64,000 nucleotides of DNA from an uncultured Collinsella sp. (GTDB lineage Bacteria; Actinomycetota; Coriobacteriia; Coriobacteriales; Coriobacteriaceae). The stretch covers positions 3,205-67,204 of the forward strand of contig UQHT01000012.1 of the NCBI GenBank assembly GCA_900540875.1, read 5' to 3'. Under the pieces are notes generated by a model. That model ran no database searches. It was not told the DNA's origin and worked only from the letters and a program-made list of their open reading frames with translations. The position numbers and the translations under genes were made by a program. Shown piece by piece: positions 43,318 through 52,246 of the stretch. How positions within the stretch are numbered: the stretch's first letter is position 1; every line of letters starts with the position of its first letter.

Positions 43318-44730
43318 TTATACCTCGTCGTCCTCGTGCAGGCGGCGGCGATAATCGGCGGCCCAGCCCTCAATATTTACCTGACGGGCGCGGCCCAGAC
43401 CGAGTGCGTCGGCCGGGACCGGCTCGGTGATGACGGAGCCGGCGGCCACGAGCGCGCCGTCGCCGATCTGGGCGGGCGCGACCATCATGGTGTCGGAACC
43501 GATGAAGGCATCCTTGCCGATGACGGTCTTGTGCTTGTGCACGCCGTCGTAGTTGCAGGTGATGGAGCCCGCGCCCACGTTGACGCCGGAGCCCATGGTG
43601 GTGTCGCCGATGTAGGACAGGTGCGGAACCTTGGAGCCCTCGCCGATCGTGGACTTCTTGATCTCCACGTGCGTGCCGGCCTTGGATCCGTCGAGCATGT
43701 GGGTGCCCGGGCGCAGGTAGGCGCGCGGGCCGCAGTCGACGCCGTTCTCGATGACGGCCTCGATGGCGATGGTCTCATCGATGGTGCAGCCGCTGCCGAC
43801 GGTGGTGTCGGTGAGACGGCTGTTGGGGCCGAGCTGGCATTCCTCGCCCACGGTGACGTGGCCGATCAGGTGCGTCTGCGGCCACACGACGGTGTCGCGG
43901 CCGATGGTGGCGTCGGGGCCGATCCAAGCCTGCGTGGGGTCGATGAACGTGACGCCCTCTGCCATCCAGTGCTCGTTGATGCGGTCGCGCGCGATGGCGG
44001 TGAGCTGCGCGAGCTGGATACGACTGTTGACGCCCAGGCCGTCGCGGTAGTCGTCGCAGTGGAAGATGGAGGCTGCCTGGCCGTGACCCTTGAGGATTTC
44101 GAGCATGTCGGGCAGATAGTACTCGAACTGCGCGTTGTCGTTGCCGATCTCGTTGATGTGGGCGGCGAGCTGCGCGCCGTCGAAGGCGTAGCAGCCGGCG
44201 TTGCACTCCAGCAGCGTGGCGGCCTGCTCGGGCGTGCAGTCCTTCTGCTCGATGATGCGCTCGATCTGACCATCGGCACCCAGCTTGATGCGGCCGTAGC
44301 CAAAAGGATCGGGCGGGGTCATGGTCATGACGGTGCAGGCGAGCTCGCCGGTGGCGACGGTCTGTGCGAACTTGGCGACGGTGTCGGCGGTGATGAGCGG
44401 CAGGTCGCCGTTGAGCACGACGACGGGGCCTTGCGTGATGCCGCAGGCCTCGAGCGCGACCTTGACGGCATGGCCGGTGCCCAGGCGCTCGGTCTGCTCG
44501 ACGCACTCGACCTTGGTGGCGCTGTTGGCGTAGGCGCCATCGATGAGGGCGCGCATCTCGTCGGCGTGGCTGCCGATGACGACCACGACGCGGCTGCAGC
44601 CGGCCTTGATGGTGGCGTCGACGATCCACTGAACCATGGGCTTGCCCAGGATTTTGTGCGAAACCTTGCAGTGGTTCGACTTCATGCGGGTGCCCTCGCC
44701 GGCGGCGAGGATAATTGCGGTTGCGTCCAT
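43318..44730 (-). CDS. glmU: Bifunctional UDP-GlcNAc pyrophosphorylase / glucosamine-1-P acetyltransferase
   Basis: 470 residues from the ATG at 44730 (AGGAG upstream); the frame is open to 44940 but without a site. The N-terminal uridyltransferase domain starts AIILAAGEGTRMKSNHCKVSHKILGKPMVQW and includes VVLNGDLPLIT. The C-terminal left-handed beta-helix acetyltransferase has hexapeptide repeats (IGRDTVVWPQTHLIG, IGEGSKVPHLSYIGD) and NYDGVHKHKTVIGKDAFIGS. The product UDP-GlcNAc feeds peptidoglycan. The glmU-prs order is widely conserved. Confidence 0.97.
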   Translation of the reverse strand: MDATAIILAAGEGTRMKSNHCKVSHKILGKPMVQWIVDATIKAGCSRVVVVIGSHADEMRALIDGAYANSATKVECVEQTERLGTGHAVKVALEACGITQGPVVVLNGDLPLITADTVAKFAQTVATGELACTVMTMTPPDPFGYGRIKLGADGQIERIIEQKDCTPEQAATLLECNAGCYAFDGAQLAAHINEIGNDNAQFEYYLPDMLEILKGHGQAASIFHCDDYRDGLGVNSRIQLAQLTAIARDRINEHWMAEGVTFIDPTQAWIGPDATIGRDTVVWPQTHLIGHVTVGEECQLGPNSRLTDTTVGSGCTIDETIAIEAVIENGVDCGPRAYLRPGTHMLDGSKAGTHVEIKKSTIGEGSKVPHLSYIGDTTMGSGVNVGAGSITCNYDGVHKHKTVIGKDAFIGSDTMMVAPAQIGDGALVAAGSVITEPVPADALGLGRARQVNIEGWAADYRRRLHEDDEV

Positions 44731-44923
44731 GTGATCTCCTGTTACGTTATAGAGACGTGTGTTTGGAAACGATACACGGCGCAATATGATACCGCAGGCA
44801 TATGACGAGCGCGTAACGATTGGTTTGCGGCGGTTGAGGCTTGCGCCGCCGGCGTGGCGTTTGCACTGCGTGCGTGCGGCGTTGGCGGTGCTGCGGAGCT
44901 GTTGTTTGAGCGAGGGGACGGGG

Positions 44924-45817
44924 GTGCCCGTGGACAACATACGAGAGGAGTTTGGCGGCGAGCCCGTCGCGGCATTCTCGATGTCGCATCCGGCTGTGCC
45001 GGCACTCTATATAGTGCTGACGCTGGGGCTCACTATGTTCTCGATGCAGCCGGTACTGATTGCGCTGTCACTTGCGGGCGGGCTGGCGTATGGATTTGCG
45101 ACGCGTGGGGCTGCCCGCACGCTGGGCGCGCTCCGCTGGCAGCTGCCGGTGATTTTGATCGTCGCGGTGCTCAATCCGCTGTTTAGCGCCTCGGGCTCGA
45201 CGGAGCTGTTCCGTATTGGCATGCGCGCGGTGTATCTGGAGAGCATGGTATACGGCCTGTGCATGGGCGGGCTGTTTGTGGCGAGCGTGCTGTGGTTTGA
45301 GGCGGCGGCGTCGATGCTCGAATACGACAAGGTGCTCGCGCTGCTGGGCAATGCCGCACCGGTGATTGCGCTCATGATCTCGATGTGCATGAGGCTTATC
45401 CCGCAGTTTTTGCGCCGCGGTCGTACGGTGCTGGCGGTGCAGGATGCGATTGATGTGCCGGGCAGCGCGCCGGCCGACCCCGTGCGTTCGCGTTTGCGGG
45501 CATCGAGTGTGTTGATGGGCTGGGGCATGGAAGATTCGCTGGAGCGCGCGGACGCGATGCGCTCGCGCGGGTGGGGTGCCGCGACGCGTCGTACGACGTA
45601 TGCGCGGTATCGACTGGGGCGCAGCGACGTTGCCGCGCTGGCTGGGCTTGCGTTGTTTGGCGTGGCCACGGCGGCAGTGGCGTGGACCGCGACGACGCAG
45701 TATTCGTTTTATCCGCAGCTCTCGGTGCCGGCGCCGTGGCCGGGCTATGTCGTGTACGCTGCCTGGATGGTGCTGCCTTGCGCGTTGCATGCGATTGATG
45801 AGAAGAGGTTTGGCTGA
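44924..45817 (+). CDS. Energy-coupling factor transporter T component
   Basis: About 297 residues using GTG at 44924, which follows GAGGGGA by 5 bases; the frame is open from 44759 and an ATG at 44981 is a second alternative. It is a membrane protein with five or six helices and the EcfT coupling region: MRLIPQFLRRGRTVLAVQDAIDVPG and MGWGMEDSLERADAMRSRGWG, the Ala-Arg-Gly-type motifs that contact the ATPases. EcfT links substrate-binding S components to the ATPase pair in ECF vitamin/metal transporters. Its stop overlaps the ATPase gene start by one base. Confidence 0.85.
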   Translation: MPVDNIREEFGGEPVAAFSMSHPAVPALYIVLTLGLTMFSMQPVLIALSLAGGLAYGFATRGAARTLGALRWQLPVILIVAVLNPLFSASGSTELFRIGMRAVYLESMVYGLCMGGLFVASVLWFEAAASMLEYDKVLALLGNAAPVIALMISMCMRLIPQFLRRGRTVLAVQDAIDVPGSAPADPVRSRLRASSVLMGWGMEDSLERADAMRSRGWGAATRRTTYARYRLGRSDVAALAGLALFGVATAAVAWTATTQYSFYPQLSVPAPWPGYVVYAAWMVLPCALHAIDEKRFG

Positions 45818-47460
45818 TGGCTCGGTTTGATAGGAGCTCGGCGGCGGGTGTGGCATATGGCTCGGCCGCGCCGGCGATTGAGGTGCGAGGCCTTAGTTTT
45901 GCCTATCCCGGGGCCGAGGCACCGGTGCTCGAGGGACTTGATTGGCGTGTTCCCCAAGGTGCGTTTGCACTTCTGGTGGGTGGTACTGGGTCGGGCAAAT
46001 CGACGCTACTCTCGCTGCTCAAGCCCGAGATCGCTCCGGCGGGCGAGCGCACTGGTGATGCGCGCGTGCTGGGTGAGAACGTTGCCGATATGGACGTCCG
46101 GGCGTCCGCGGAGCGCGTGGGCTACGTGTTTCAGGATCCCGAGAACCAGATCGTGTGCGAGACCGTGTGGCACGAGATGGCGTTTGGCCTGGAAAACTTG
46201 GGGGTAGCACGTGATGAGATGCGCCGTCGCGTAGCTGAGACCAGCTATTTCTTTGGTCTGGAGGACTGGCTTCATCGCGATACCGATACGCTTTCGGGCG
46301 GCCGCAAGCAGCTGCTGTCGCTTGCCGCCGTCCTGGCGCTGCGTCCGCGTGTGCTGCTACTCGACGAGCCCACGTCTCAGCTCGATCCCGTTGCCGAGAA
46401 GAATTTTCTGCACGCGCTGTTTCGTGTGAACCGTGAGTTGGGCTGCACGGTTGTTGTGGCTACGCATCAACCGCGCCCAATGCTCGAGTATGCGACGTGT
46501 GCGTACCGGATTGAGGACGATCGCGTGCGCGAGGTGGCGGATATGGCTTCTTTGGGACGCCGAGAATCGTTGTTTTCCGACGACATGTTGGGGTGGGGTG
46601 CCGTCCGATGTGCAAAAAACGGAGTATTCAGCGGGCGTGAGGACAATTTGGGCTCTCTGGAGCCGCCCGGGGACGTATCGAGCGCGAAAAAAAGTTCGGA
46701 ATTGGACAAATCGTCCGAATTTGTGGCGCAAACGTCGCTCGAGAACGGCTCGGAAGCCTTCCCGCGCACGGATGGGAGCAGAATACTCCAAAAAATGCAC
46801 GGCGGGTCGGCTACCACCCTGGCAGGGAGCTGGTTTCGCTACGATCGCGCGGGCGGCTGGGTGCTGCGCGGGCTCGACGTGGCGTTTTCGGCCGGTGCGG
46901 TGCATGCGATCGTGGGCGGCAACGGATGCGGTAAGTCGACGATGCTCTCGGTGCTGGCGAAGACCGCCAAGCTGCAGCGCGGCCGCATGGTGCGCGGAGC
47001 GGCCTCGGCGGCGCTGCTGCCTCAGAACCCCAAAGCATTGCTGGTTGCCGAGACGGTTCACGATGAGCTGATGGAATGGGCCTCGACCTGCGGATATGAC
47101 GAGAACTTGGCGCGGGAGCGTGCGGCGCAACTGGGATTGGACGGCCTGGAGACGCGTCACCCCTACGACCTCTCGGGCGGACAGCGCCAGCTGCTCGCGC
47201 TGGCAAAGCTGCTGCTGATTGGCCCCGAGCTGCTGCTGCTTGACGAGCCCACGAAGGGCTTGGACCTGGAGAGCCGCCGCATCATCGCTCGCGCCCTGCG
47301 TGACCATGCGAAGGCTGGCGGCACCGTCATCATGGCTACGCACGATTTGGACTTTGCCGAGCAGGTCGCCGACGACATCGCCATGATGTTCGATGGCGAG
47401 ATTGCCTGCATGGAGCCCCCGGCCGACTTCTTTGCCGACAACGTGTTTTATAGGGCGTGA
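45817..47460 (+). CDS. ECF transporter ATPase, A1 and A2 fused
   Basis: 547 residues with two complete ABC ATPase domains in one chain. Domain 1: Walker A GGTGSGKST (about 55), VFQDPENQIVCETVWHEMAFG, signature LSGGRKQ, Walker B VLLLDEPTSQLD. A charged, lower-GC linker (about 245-335) joins domain 2: Walker A GGNGCGKST (about 368), signature LSGGQRQ, Walker B LLLLDEPTKGLD, ATHDLDFAEQ. ECF systems normally use two separate EcfA proteins; the fusion gives the heterodimer in one polypeptide. It starts in the ecfT stop (TGATG) and is followed by the S component. Confidence 0.93.
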   Translation: MARFDRSSAAGVAYGSAAPAIEVRGLSFAYPGAEAPVLEGLDWRVPQGAFALLVGGTGSGKSTLLSLLKPEIAPAGERTGDARVLGENVADMDVRASAERVGYVFQDPENQIVCETVWHEMAFGLENLGVARDEMRRRVAETSYFFGLEDWLHRDTDTLSGGRKQLLSLAAVLALRPRVLLLDEPTSQLDPVAEKNFLHALFRVNRELGCTVVVATHQPRPMLEYATCAYRIEDDRVREVADMASLGRRESLFSDDMLGWGAVRCAKNGVFSGREDNLGSLEPPGDVSSAKKSSELDKSSEFVAQTSLENGSEAFPRTDGSRILQKMHGGSATTLAGSWFRYDRAGGWVLRGLDVAFSAGAVHAIVGGNGCGKSTMLSVLAKTAKLQRGRMVRGAASAALLPQNPKALLVAETVHDELMEWASTCGYDENLARERAAQLGLDGLETRHPYDLSGGQRQLLALAKLLLIGPELLLLDEPTKGLDLESRRIIARALRDHAKAGGTVIMATHDLDFAEQVADDIAMMFDGEIACMEPPADFFADNVFYRA

Positions 47461-47464
47461 TGGG

Positions 47465-48178
47465 ATGACGGATTATCGCATCGTGCGCCTACTCGCAAAA
47501 CTGGAGATACCGCTGCTGCTGGCGGTGCCAGCCGTGATGGCTGCGGCGTTGCTGGCGGGCGTTGAGCAGGCGGCGCTCGCCATGCTTGTCGTGGTGGCGC
47601 TGGTGCTTGCGCTGTTCTTTGCAGGCTACGAGGCGTCGCGACCGGGCCTGCGCCAGATTATGCCAACGCTGGTTCTGGCGGCGTTGGCCGCGGCGGGGCG
47701 CATCTTGTTTGGTCCCATTCCCGACTTTAAACCGGTGAGCGCCATCGCCATTATCGCGGGGGCGACGCTTGGTCGCCGCAATGGTTTTATGGTTGGCGCG
47801 TTGGCAGCGCTGACCAGCAATTTCTTTTTTGGGCAGGGCATGTGGACGCCGTGGCAGATGTATGCCTGGGGTCTGGTGGGCTATATCGGTGGCGCACTGG
47901 CGCATGCGGGCGCGTTTGACCGCGCCGATGGAACCGTGCGAATGCCGGCACTGTTGGCGTATGGCTTTGCGTCGGGCTTGCTGTATGGCGTCGTGATCAA
48001 CGCGTATGACATCATTGGTTTTGTACAGCCGCTTACTTGGGCGGGTGCCGTGGCGCGTCTTGCCACGGCAGTGCCGTTCGATATTACGCACGGCCTTGCG
48101 ACCTGCGTGTTTTTGGCCGCCTTGTACAAGCCTTGGTGCCGTCGCATTAACCGTGTCGTCGTGAAATACGGGCTGTAG
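47465..48178 (+). CDS. ECF transporter S (substrate-binding) component
   Basis: 237 residues with about six membrane helices. The start (RIVRLLAKLEIPLLLAVPAVMAAALL) is followed by RQIMPTLVLAALAAAGRILFGPIPDFKPVSAIAIIAGATLGRRNGFMVGALAALTSNFFFGQGMWTPWQMYAWGLVGYIGG, the signature of ECF S-component-like proteins. It begins 4 bases after the fused ATPase, so the three genes encode a dedicated ECF transporter. The substrate (a vitamin or similar micronutrient) is not identifiable; no riboswitch was recognised upstream of the operon. Confidence 0.88.
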   Translation: MTDYRIVRLLAKLEIPLLLAVPAVMAAALLAGVEQAALAMLVVVALVLALFFAGYEASRPGLRQIMPTLVLAALAAAGRILFGPIPDFKPVSAIAIIAGATLGRRNGFMVGALAALTSNFFFGQGMWTPWQMYAWGLVGYIGGALAHAGAFDRADGTVRMPALLAYGFASGLLYGVVINAYDIIGFVQPLTWAGAVARLATAVPFDITHGLATCVFLAALYKPWCRRINRVVVKYGL

Positions 48179-48217
48179 GGCTGGTTGCGCCGGGGCGGGA
48201 ATCAATACTGCCGAAGT

Positions 48218-48385
48218 GCCATTCCAAAACTATGCCGGTTTACGGGGCTAGATTGGCGCGGGCCGACTATACCAGCATTTTTCGAAATAGGGCACACCGT
48301 CTACCTGCGGTTTTATTATCTCGGAATTGCATATGGTTGGGGGTTCGCGATTCAGCCCCGTAAACCGGCATAGTTTTGGAATGGC
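48218..48385. mobile_element. MITE-like element, 168 bp, with perfect 32-bp terminal inverted repeats
   Basis: The left end (48218-48249, starting GCCATTCCAAAACTATGCCG) is the exact reverse complement of the right end (48354-48385). The 104-base centre has no open frame. Long perfect ends around a short non-coding centre are typical of non-autonomous transposable elements or of a large hairpin repeat; no transposase is in the window. Confidence 0.65.
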
Positions 48386-48480
48386 CGGCTGATATGACGG
48401 GCATCGTGGCCCTCAGAGATCCAAATTGATCCATTTTCTTCCGTCCCCAGATGTCCCCAGGGAATCAGTTGACGGCGCTT

Positions 48481-48642
48481 GCCACGAAACTGGCCCATCT
48501 ACTACGTTTAGCTTGATACTCCCGACCATGACCGCGTTTTATGAAAAACCGCAGGCTTTCTACCTGCGGTTTTCTTTTTGCGTTGTTCGCTGTGGTTGAG
48601 GGTGGTGGCTTAAACGTAGTAGATGGGCGTGTTTCGTGGCGG
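48481..48642. repeat. Second inverted repeat pair around a hairpin
   Basis: GCCACGAAACTGGCCCATCT (48481-) and its near reverse complement AGATGGGCGTGTTTCGTGGC (to 48642), extended by CTACTACGTTTA/TAAACGTAGTAG. The enclosed DNA carries the hairpin ACCGCAGGCTTTCTACCTGCGGT (48550-48572) with a T-run. Confidence 0.75.
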
Positions 48643-48714
48643 ATGGGTCACGTGGATACCCCCACGAGGCCCAAAATGATTCGTTTTCCTCCGTCCCCAG
48701 GGGATCAGCTGGGG

Positions 48715-49533
48715 CTAGAGCTCTAGCGTGAGGGTGACGGGGCAGTGGTCGCTGCCAAAGATGTCGCCGCGGATGCCCGTGTCGCGCACGTTGCCGGCGA
48801 TTGCGTCGCTTACCAGGAAGTAGTCGATGCGCCAACCGGCGTTGTTCTTGCGGGCATTAAAGCGGTAGCTCCACCAGCTGTAGACGCCCTCGACGTCGGG
48901 GTTTGCCGCGCGCCAGGTATCGGTAAAGCCGGCGTTGAGCAGCTCGGTAAACTTGCCGCGCTCCTCGTCCGAAAAGCCGGCGTTGCCGCGGTTGGACTTG
49001 GGGTTCTTAAGGTCGATCTCCTCGTGCGCCACGTTAAAGTCGCCGCAGGTCACGACGGGTTTGCCGGTCTCGCGCTCGAGCGCGTTCAAAAAGCCGCGGT
49101 AAGCATCGTCCCAGGCCATGCGCACGTCGATGCGGGCGAGTTCATTTTGGGCGTTGGGTGTATAGACGTCGACAAACCAGAACTTGTCGAACTCCAGCGC
49201 GCAGACGCGGCCCTCGGTCGCGGCTTGGGCAACGAGCTCGGCAGCCTCGCCTTCGCCGGCGTAGGGCAGCAGCGCATCGGCGTGCAGCACGCGCAGCGGT
49301 TCCTGGCGGCTAAAGACCGCAGTGCCTGAATAGCCTTTACGCTCGGCGTAGCTCCAGGTTTGGCGATAGCCGGGCAGGTCAATATCAACCTGGCCTTCTT
49401 GCAGCTTGGTCTCTTGCAGCGCCAGGATATCGACGTCGAGTTCTTGCGCGATCTGGATAAAGCTCGGGTCCTTTTTGAGCACGGCGCGCAGGCCGTTGAC
49501 GTTCCACGAGGCGAAAGTGTAAGTCTGAGGCAT
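48715..49533 (-). CDS. xth: Exodeoxyribonuclease III
   Basis: 272 residues. It is a class II AP endonuclease/3'-5' exonuclease for base-excision repair. Motifs in order: TFASWNVNGLRAVLKKD, LALQETKLQEGQVD (metal-binding Glu), YSGTAVFSR, FVDVYTPNAQ, VTCGDFNVAHEEIDL (Asp and Asn) and the C-terminal catalytic GSDHCPVTLTLEL. AAAGGACACC lies upstream of the ATG at 49533. It is a single gene, divergent from the sirtuin. Confidence 0.96.
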   Translation of the reverse strand: MPQTYTFASWNVNGLRAVLKKDPSFIQIAQELDVDILALQETKLQEGQVDIDLPGYRQTWSYAERKGYSGTAVFSRQEPLRVLHADALLPYAGEGEAAELVAQAATEGRVCALEFDKFWFVDVYTPNAQNELARIDVRMAWDDAYRGFLNALERETGKPVVTCGDFNVAHEEIDLKNPKSNRGNAGFSDEERGKFTELLNAGFTDTWRAANPDVEGVYSWWSYRFNARKNNAGWRIDYFLVSDAIAGNVRDTGIRGDIFGSDHCPVTLTLEL

Positions 49534-49668
49534 GGTGTCCTTTCGACGGGGTTTGCAGGCTTAAGATTAGCGCAACAGGGGCGGGGTGGGCTCCGCGCGT
49601 GCTGACTCAAAGGCCGCATGCCGGGATGTCGCCCGATGCTGCCCGACCAACAAGGACGGAGGACTCAT

Positions 49669-50421
49669 ATGACGCAGGCAATATCGGACCCCAAGCAGGC
49701 CTCCGCCGCACTGGCGGAGCTGTTCGGTACCCACAAGCGTGTGGTGTTCTTTGGCGGCGCCGGTGTTTCCACGGCGAGCGGCATCCCCGATTTCCGCAGC
49801 GTGGACGGCCTGTATCACCAGCAGTTTGCCTACCCGCCCGAGACTATGCTTTCGCATAGCTTTTATGAGGCGCATCCGGCCGAGTTTTTCGACTTCTACC
49901 GCACCAAGATGATTGCGCTTGGCGCCAAGCCCAACCGCTGTCACACCAAGCTTGCCGAGCTGGAGCGCGCCGGCAAGCTTGATGCCGTGGTGACGCAAAA
50001 CATCGACGGCTTGCACCAGATGGCGGGCTCGCAGCGCGTGTTTGAGTTGCACGGATCGGTCCATCGCAACATTTGCCAGTCGTGCGGAGCGGTCTATAGC
50101 GCCGAGTGGATTTGCTCGCGCGAGCACGAGGACGCCGCGGGCGTGCCCGTGTGCCCCGCGTGCGGTGGTCGCATCAAGCCCGATGTGGTGCTATACGAAG
50201 AGCCGCTCGACGAGCATGTGTTGACCGGTGCCGTTGCCGCCATCGCCGCGGCCGATGCCCTCATTGTGGGCGGGACCTCACTCGTAGTGTATCCGGCGGC
50301 AGGCCTTACGCGATACTTTACCGGCGATACGCTGGCCATATGCAACCTTGCTCCCACCGATCAGGATGCAAATGCCGACCTGCTGATTTCTTGCGACATC
50401 GCGGCCGCGTTTGCGTTCTAG
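49669..50421 (+). CDS. Sirtuin (NAD-dependent protein deacylase)
   Basis: 250 residues from the ATG at 49669 (CGGAGGA upstream); the frame is open from 49618. The NAD-binding signature is FFGGAGVSTASGIPDFRSVDG, with the catalytic QNIDGLH and histidine in ELHGSVHRNICQ. A zinc site is formed by CQSCG and CPACGG. VGGTSLVVYPAAGLTRYF and NLAPTDQDANADLLI complete the Rossmann core. Such enzymes remove acyl groups from lysines using NAD. It is upstream of the folate gene but separated by its own leader. Confidence 0.93.
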   Translation: MTQAISDPKQASAALAELFGTHKRVVFFGGAGVSTASGIPDFRSVDGLYHQQFAYPPETMLSHSFYEAHPAEFFDFYRTKMIALGAKPNRCHTKLAELERAGKLDAVVTQNIDGLHQMAGSQRVFELHGSVHRNICQSCGAVYSAEWICSREHEDAAGVPVCPACGGRIKPDVVLYEEPLDEHVLTGAVAAIAAADALIVGGTSLVVYPAAGLTRYFTGDTLAICNLAPTDQDANADLLISCDIAAAFAF

Positions 50422-50515
50422 CCCGCGTGCGCGGATACAATAGAAAGACTGAGTGCAAAGCGACCCCGCCGCCAGCGCCCGAGCGCGGCGGCGTGGGCAT
50501 TTTAGGAGGATGTTC

Positions 50516-52246
50516 ATGGCGAACGACAGCAAGACATGGCGGTGCGGAAAGTACGAGCTCAGCTTTGACCGTCCGCGCATCATGGGCGTCCTCAACGTGA
50601 CGCCCGATTCGTTTAGCGATGGCGGGGAGCATTTCGACCCGGATGCCGCGATCGAGTATGGCCTGGCGATGCTCGACGCCGGCGCCGACATCATCGACGT
50701 GGGCGGTGAGTCCACGCGTCCCGGCTTTACCCCGGTCAATCCCGATGAGGAGGCTCGCCGCGTGCTGCCCGTGGTGCGCGCGCTGGCCAAAGAGGGCGCC
50801 ATCGTCTCGATCGACACGCGTCACGTGGCGGTTGCCAAGGCGGCCGTGCGCTGCGGCGCCTCGATCGTCAACGACGTGACCGGCTTCACTGACCCCAAGA
50901 TGGTCGAGTTTGTTAAGACGAGCACCTGCGGTGTCATCGTGATGCATGCCGGCGAGGTCGCCGCGCCTACCCGCACGCACGCAACGGTGCAGCTCGATAC
51001 CTCGGCGGCGGCGTTTGTTGCCGAGAAGGCGCGCGAGGCGGCTGCCGAGGCCGCGCGTGAGGCCGAGAAGCCGGCTCGCCGCCGTCGCGGCAAGTTGCTG
51101 GGTGAGCCTAAGCCGGAGGCCAAGCTTCCGGGTGGCGTGGTGCAGCCCTCGTTGCCGTTTGGCGAACCTGAGCCCGCGACCGAGCCTGCAAGCGAGCAGG
51201 AGACGCCGGCCGCCGAGCAGGCTGCTGCCGCCGAGACCGTCGCGCCCGCGCCCGAGGCCACCGAGGCCGCATCGGAGCCCAATGACCGCCTGGCCGCCAT
51301 GATGCGCCGCAGCGCCCGCCGCGAGGAAGCCCACGTGCCCACCTCGCAGCTCCGCCGCTTCACCCTGCCCGATTCGGCGCCCATCATGCGCCGCGTCATG
51401 GGCTTTCTGTCCGACCAGGCCCGCGCGCTCATCCACGCCGGCGTGTCGCGCGACCGCATCTGCATCGATCCCGGTCCGGGCTTTGGCAAGACGGCCAACG
51501 AGGACATTGTCATCCAGCGCGAGACTGCCAAGATGGCGTCACTGGGCTATCCGCTCATGTGCGCCGTATCGCGCAAGCGCTTTGTGGGCGCCGTCTCGGG
51601 CGTGACCGAGGCCGCCGAGCGCGATGCCGCTACGTTTGGCGTGTGCCTGGGCGCCATCCAGGCCGGTGCCAACATCGTGCGCGTGCACGACGCCGCGGGT
51701 TTTGCGCAGTTCCTGAACGGCTACTGGGCGGTTGCCAAGCCGCAGCCGCGCCGCGCGTTTGTGGCCGTGGGCTCTAACCTGGGGCATCGCTGCGACAACA
51801 TCCGCGCCGCACGCGACATGATCGCCGAGATTCCACTCACCTGCGTGTCCAACTCCTCCAAGATCTACGAGAGCGAGCCGGCCTACGAGACGCGCCAGGA
51901 CGCGTTTGCCAACGCCGTCATCGAGATCAAGACCGAGCTGGCGCCATTGGTGCTGCTCGACGAGCTCATGAAGATCGAGGCCGAGCTGGGCCGCGACCGT
52001 TCCAAAAAGGCCAAGGCCAACGGCCCGCGCACCATCGACTTGGACCTGCTGTGGATGGACGGCGAGACCCACGGCGGCAAAAAGCTGCGCCTGCCGCATC
52101 CGCTGATCGGCGAGCGCGACTTTGTGCTGGTGCCGCTCGAGGATCTGATGCACGATCCGGCGCGGTTCTTCCGCTACAACGGCGTCGAGGTCAAGGAGCC
52201 CGAGGACCGCGTGGGCCATATCGTGGGCGAATTGGGGCGCATGTAG
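50516..52246 (+). CDS. folP: Dihydropteroate synthase-HPPK fusion (FolP-FolK) with long insert
   Basis: 576 residues from the ATG at 50516 (AGGAGGA 5 bases upstream). FolP part: IMGVLNVTPDSFSDGGEHF, DIIDVGGESTRPGF, VSIDTRHVAVAKAAV, IVNDVTGF, then CIDPGPGFGKT and CAVSRKRFVG. Between VIVMHAGE and the helix before CIDPGPGFGK there is an insert of about 140 residues, Ala/Glu/Pro-rich and low complexity, which normal 280-residue FolP lacks. From about residue 420 a FolK (hydroxymethyldihydropterin pyrophosphokinase) domain follows: AFVAVGSNLGHRCDNI, PRTIDLDLLWMDG, LPHPLIGERDFVLVPLEDL. One protein would do two successive folate steps. Confidence 0.95.
   Translation: MANDSKTWRCGKYELSFDRPRIMGVLNVTPDSFSDGGEHFDPDAAIEYGLAMLDAGADIIDVGGESTRPGFTPVNPDEEARRVLPVVRALAKEGAIVSIDTRHVAVAKAAVRCGASIVNDVTGFTDPKMVEFVKTSTCGVIVMHAGEVAAPTRTHATVQLDTSAAAFVAEKAREAAAEAAREAEKPARRRRGKLLGEPKPEAKLPGGVVQPSLPFGEPEPATEPASEQETPAAEQAAAAETVAPAPEATEAASEPNDRLAAMMRRSARREEAHVPTSQLRRFTLPDSAPIMRRVMGFLSDQARALIHAGVSRDRICIDPGPGFGKTANEDIVIQRETAKMASLGYPLMCAVSRKRFVGAVSGVTEAAERDAATFGVCLGAIQAGANIVRVHDAAGFAQFLNGYWAVAKPQPRRAFVAVGSNLGHRCDNIRAARDMIAEIPLTCVSNSSKIYESEPAYETRQDAFANAVIEIKTELAPLVLLDELMKIEAELGRDRSKKAKANGPRTIDLDLLWMDGETHGGKKLRLPHPLIGERDFVLVPLEDLMHDPARFFRYNGVEVKEPEDRVGHIVGELGRM

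Larger units (their letters stand above)
48179..48714. other. Repeat-packed non-coding stretch between ECF operon and xth
   Basis: About 535 bases without a gene. It holds a 168-bp element with perfect 32-bp inverted ends, a second wider inverted repeat, two direct copies of a TCCGTCCCCAG motif and a terminator-like hairpin. A short ORF at 48541-48726 crosses these repeats and is not credible. Confidence 0.8.

Noticed and set aside
44731..44923. Possible riboswitch before the ECF operon
   Set aside because: No TPP, cobalamin, FMN or other known conserved boxes were found in the leader.
48541..48726. 61-codon ORF after the ECF operon
   Set aside because: It runs through repeat arms and a terminator hairpin and has no ribosome-binding site.
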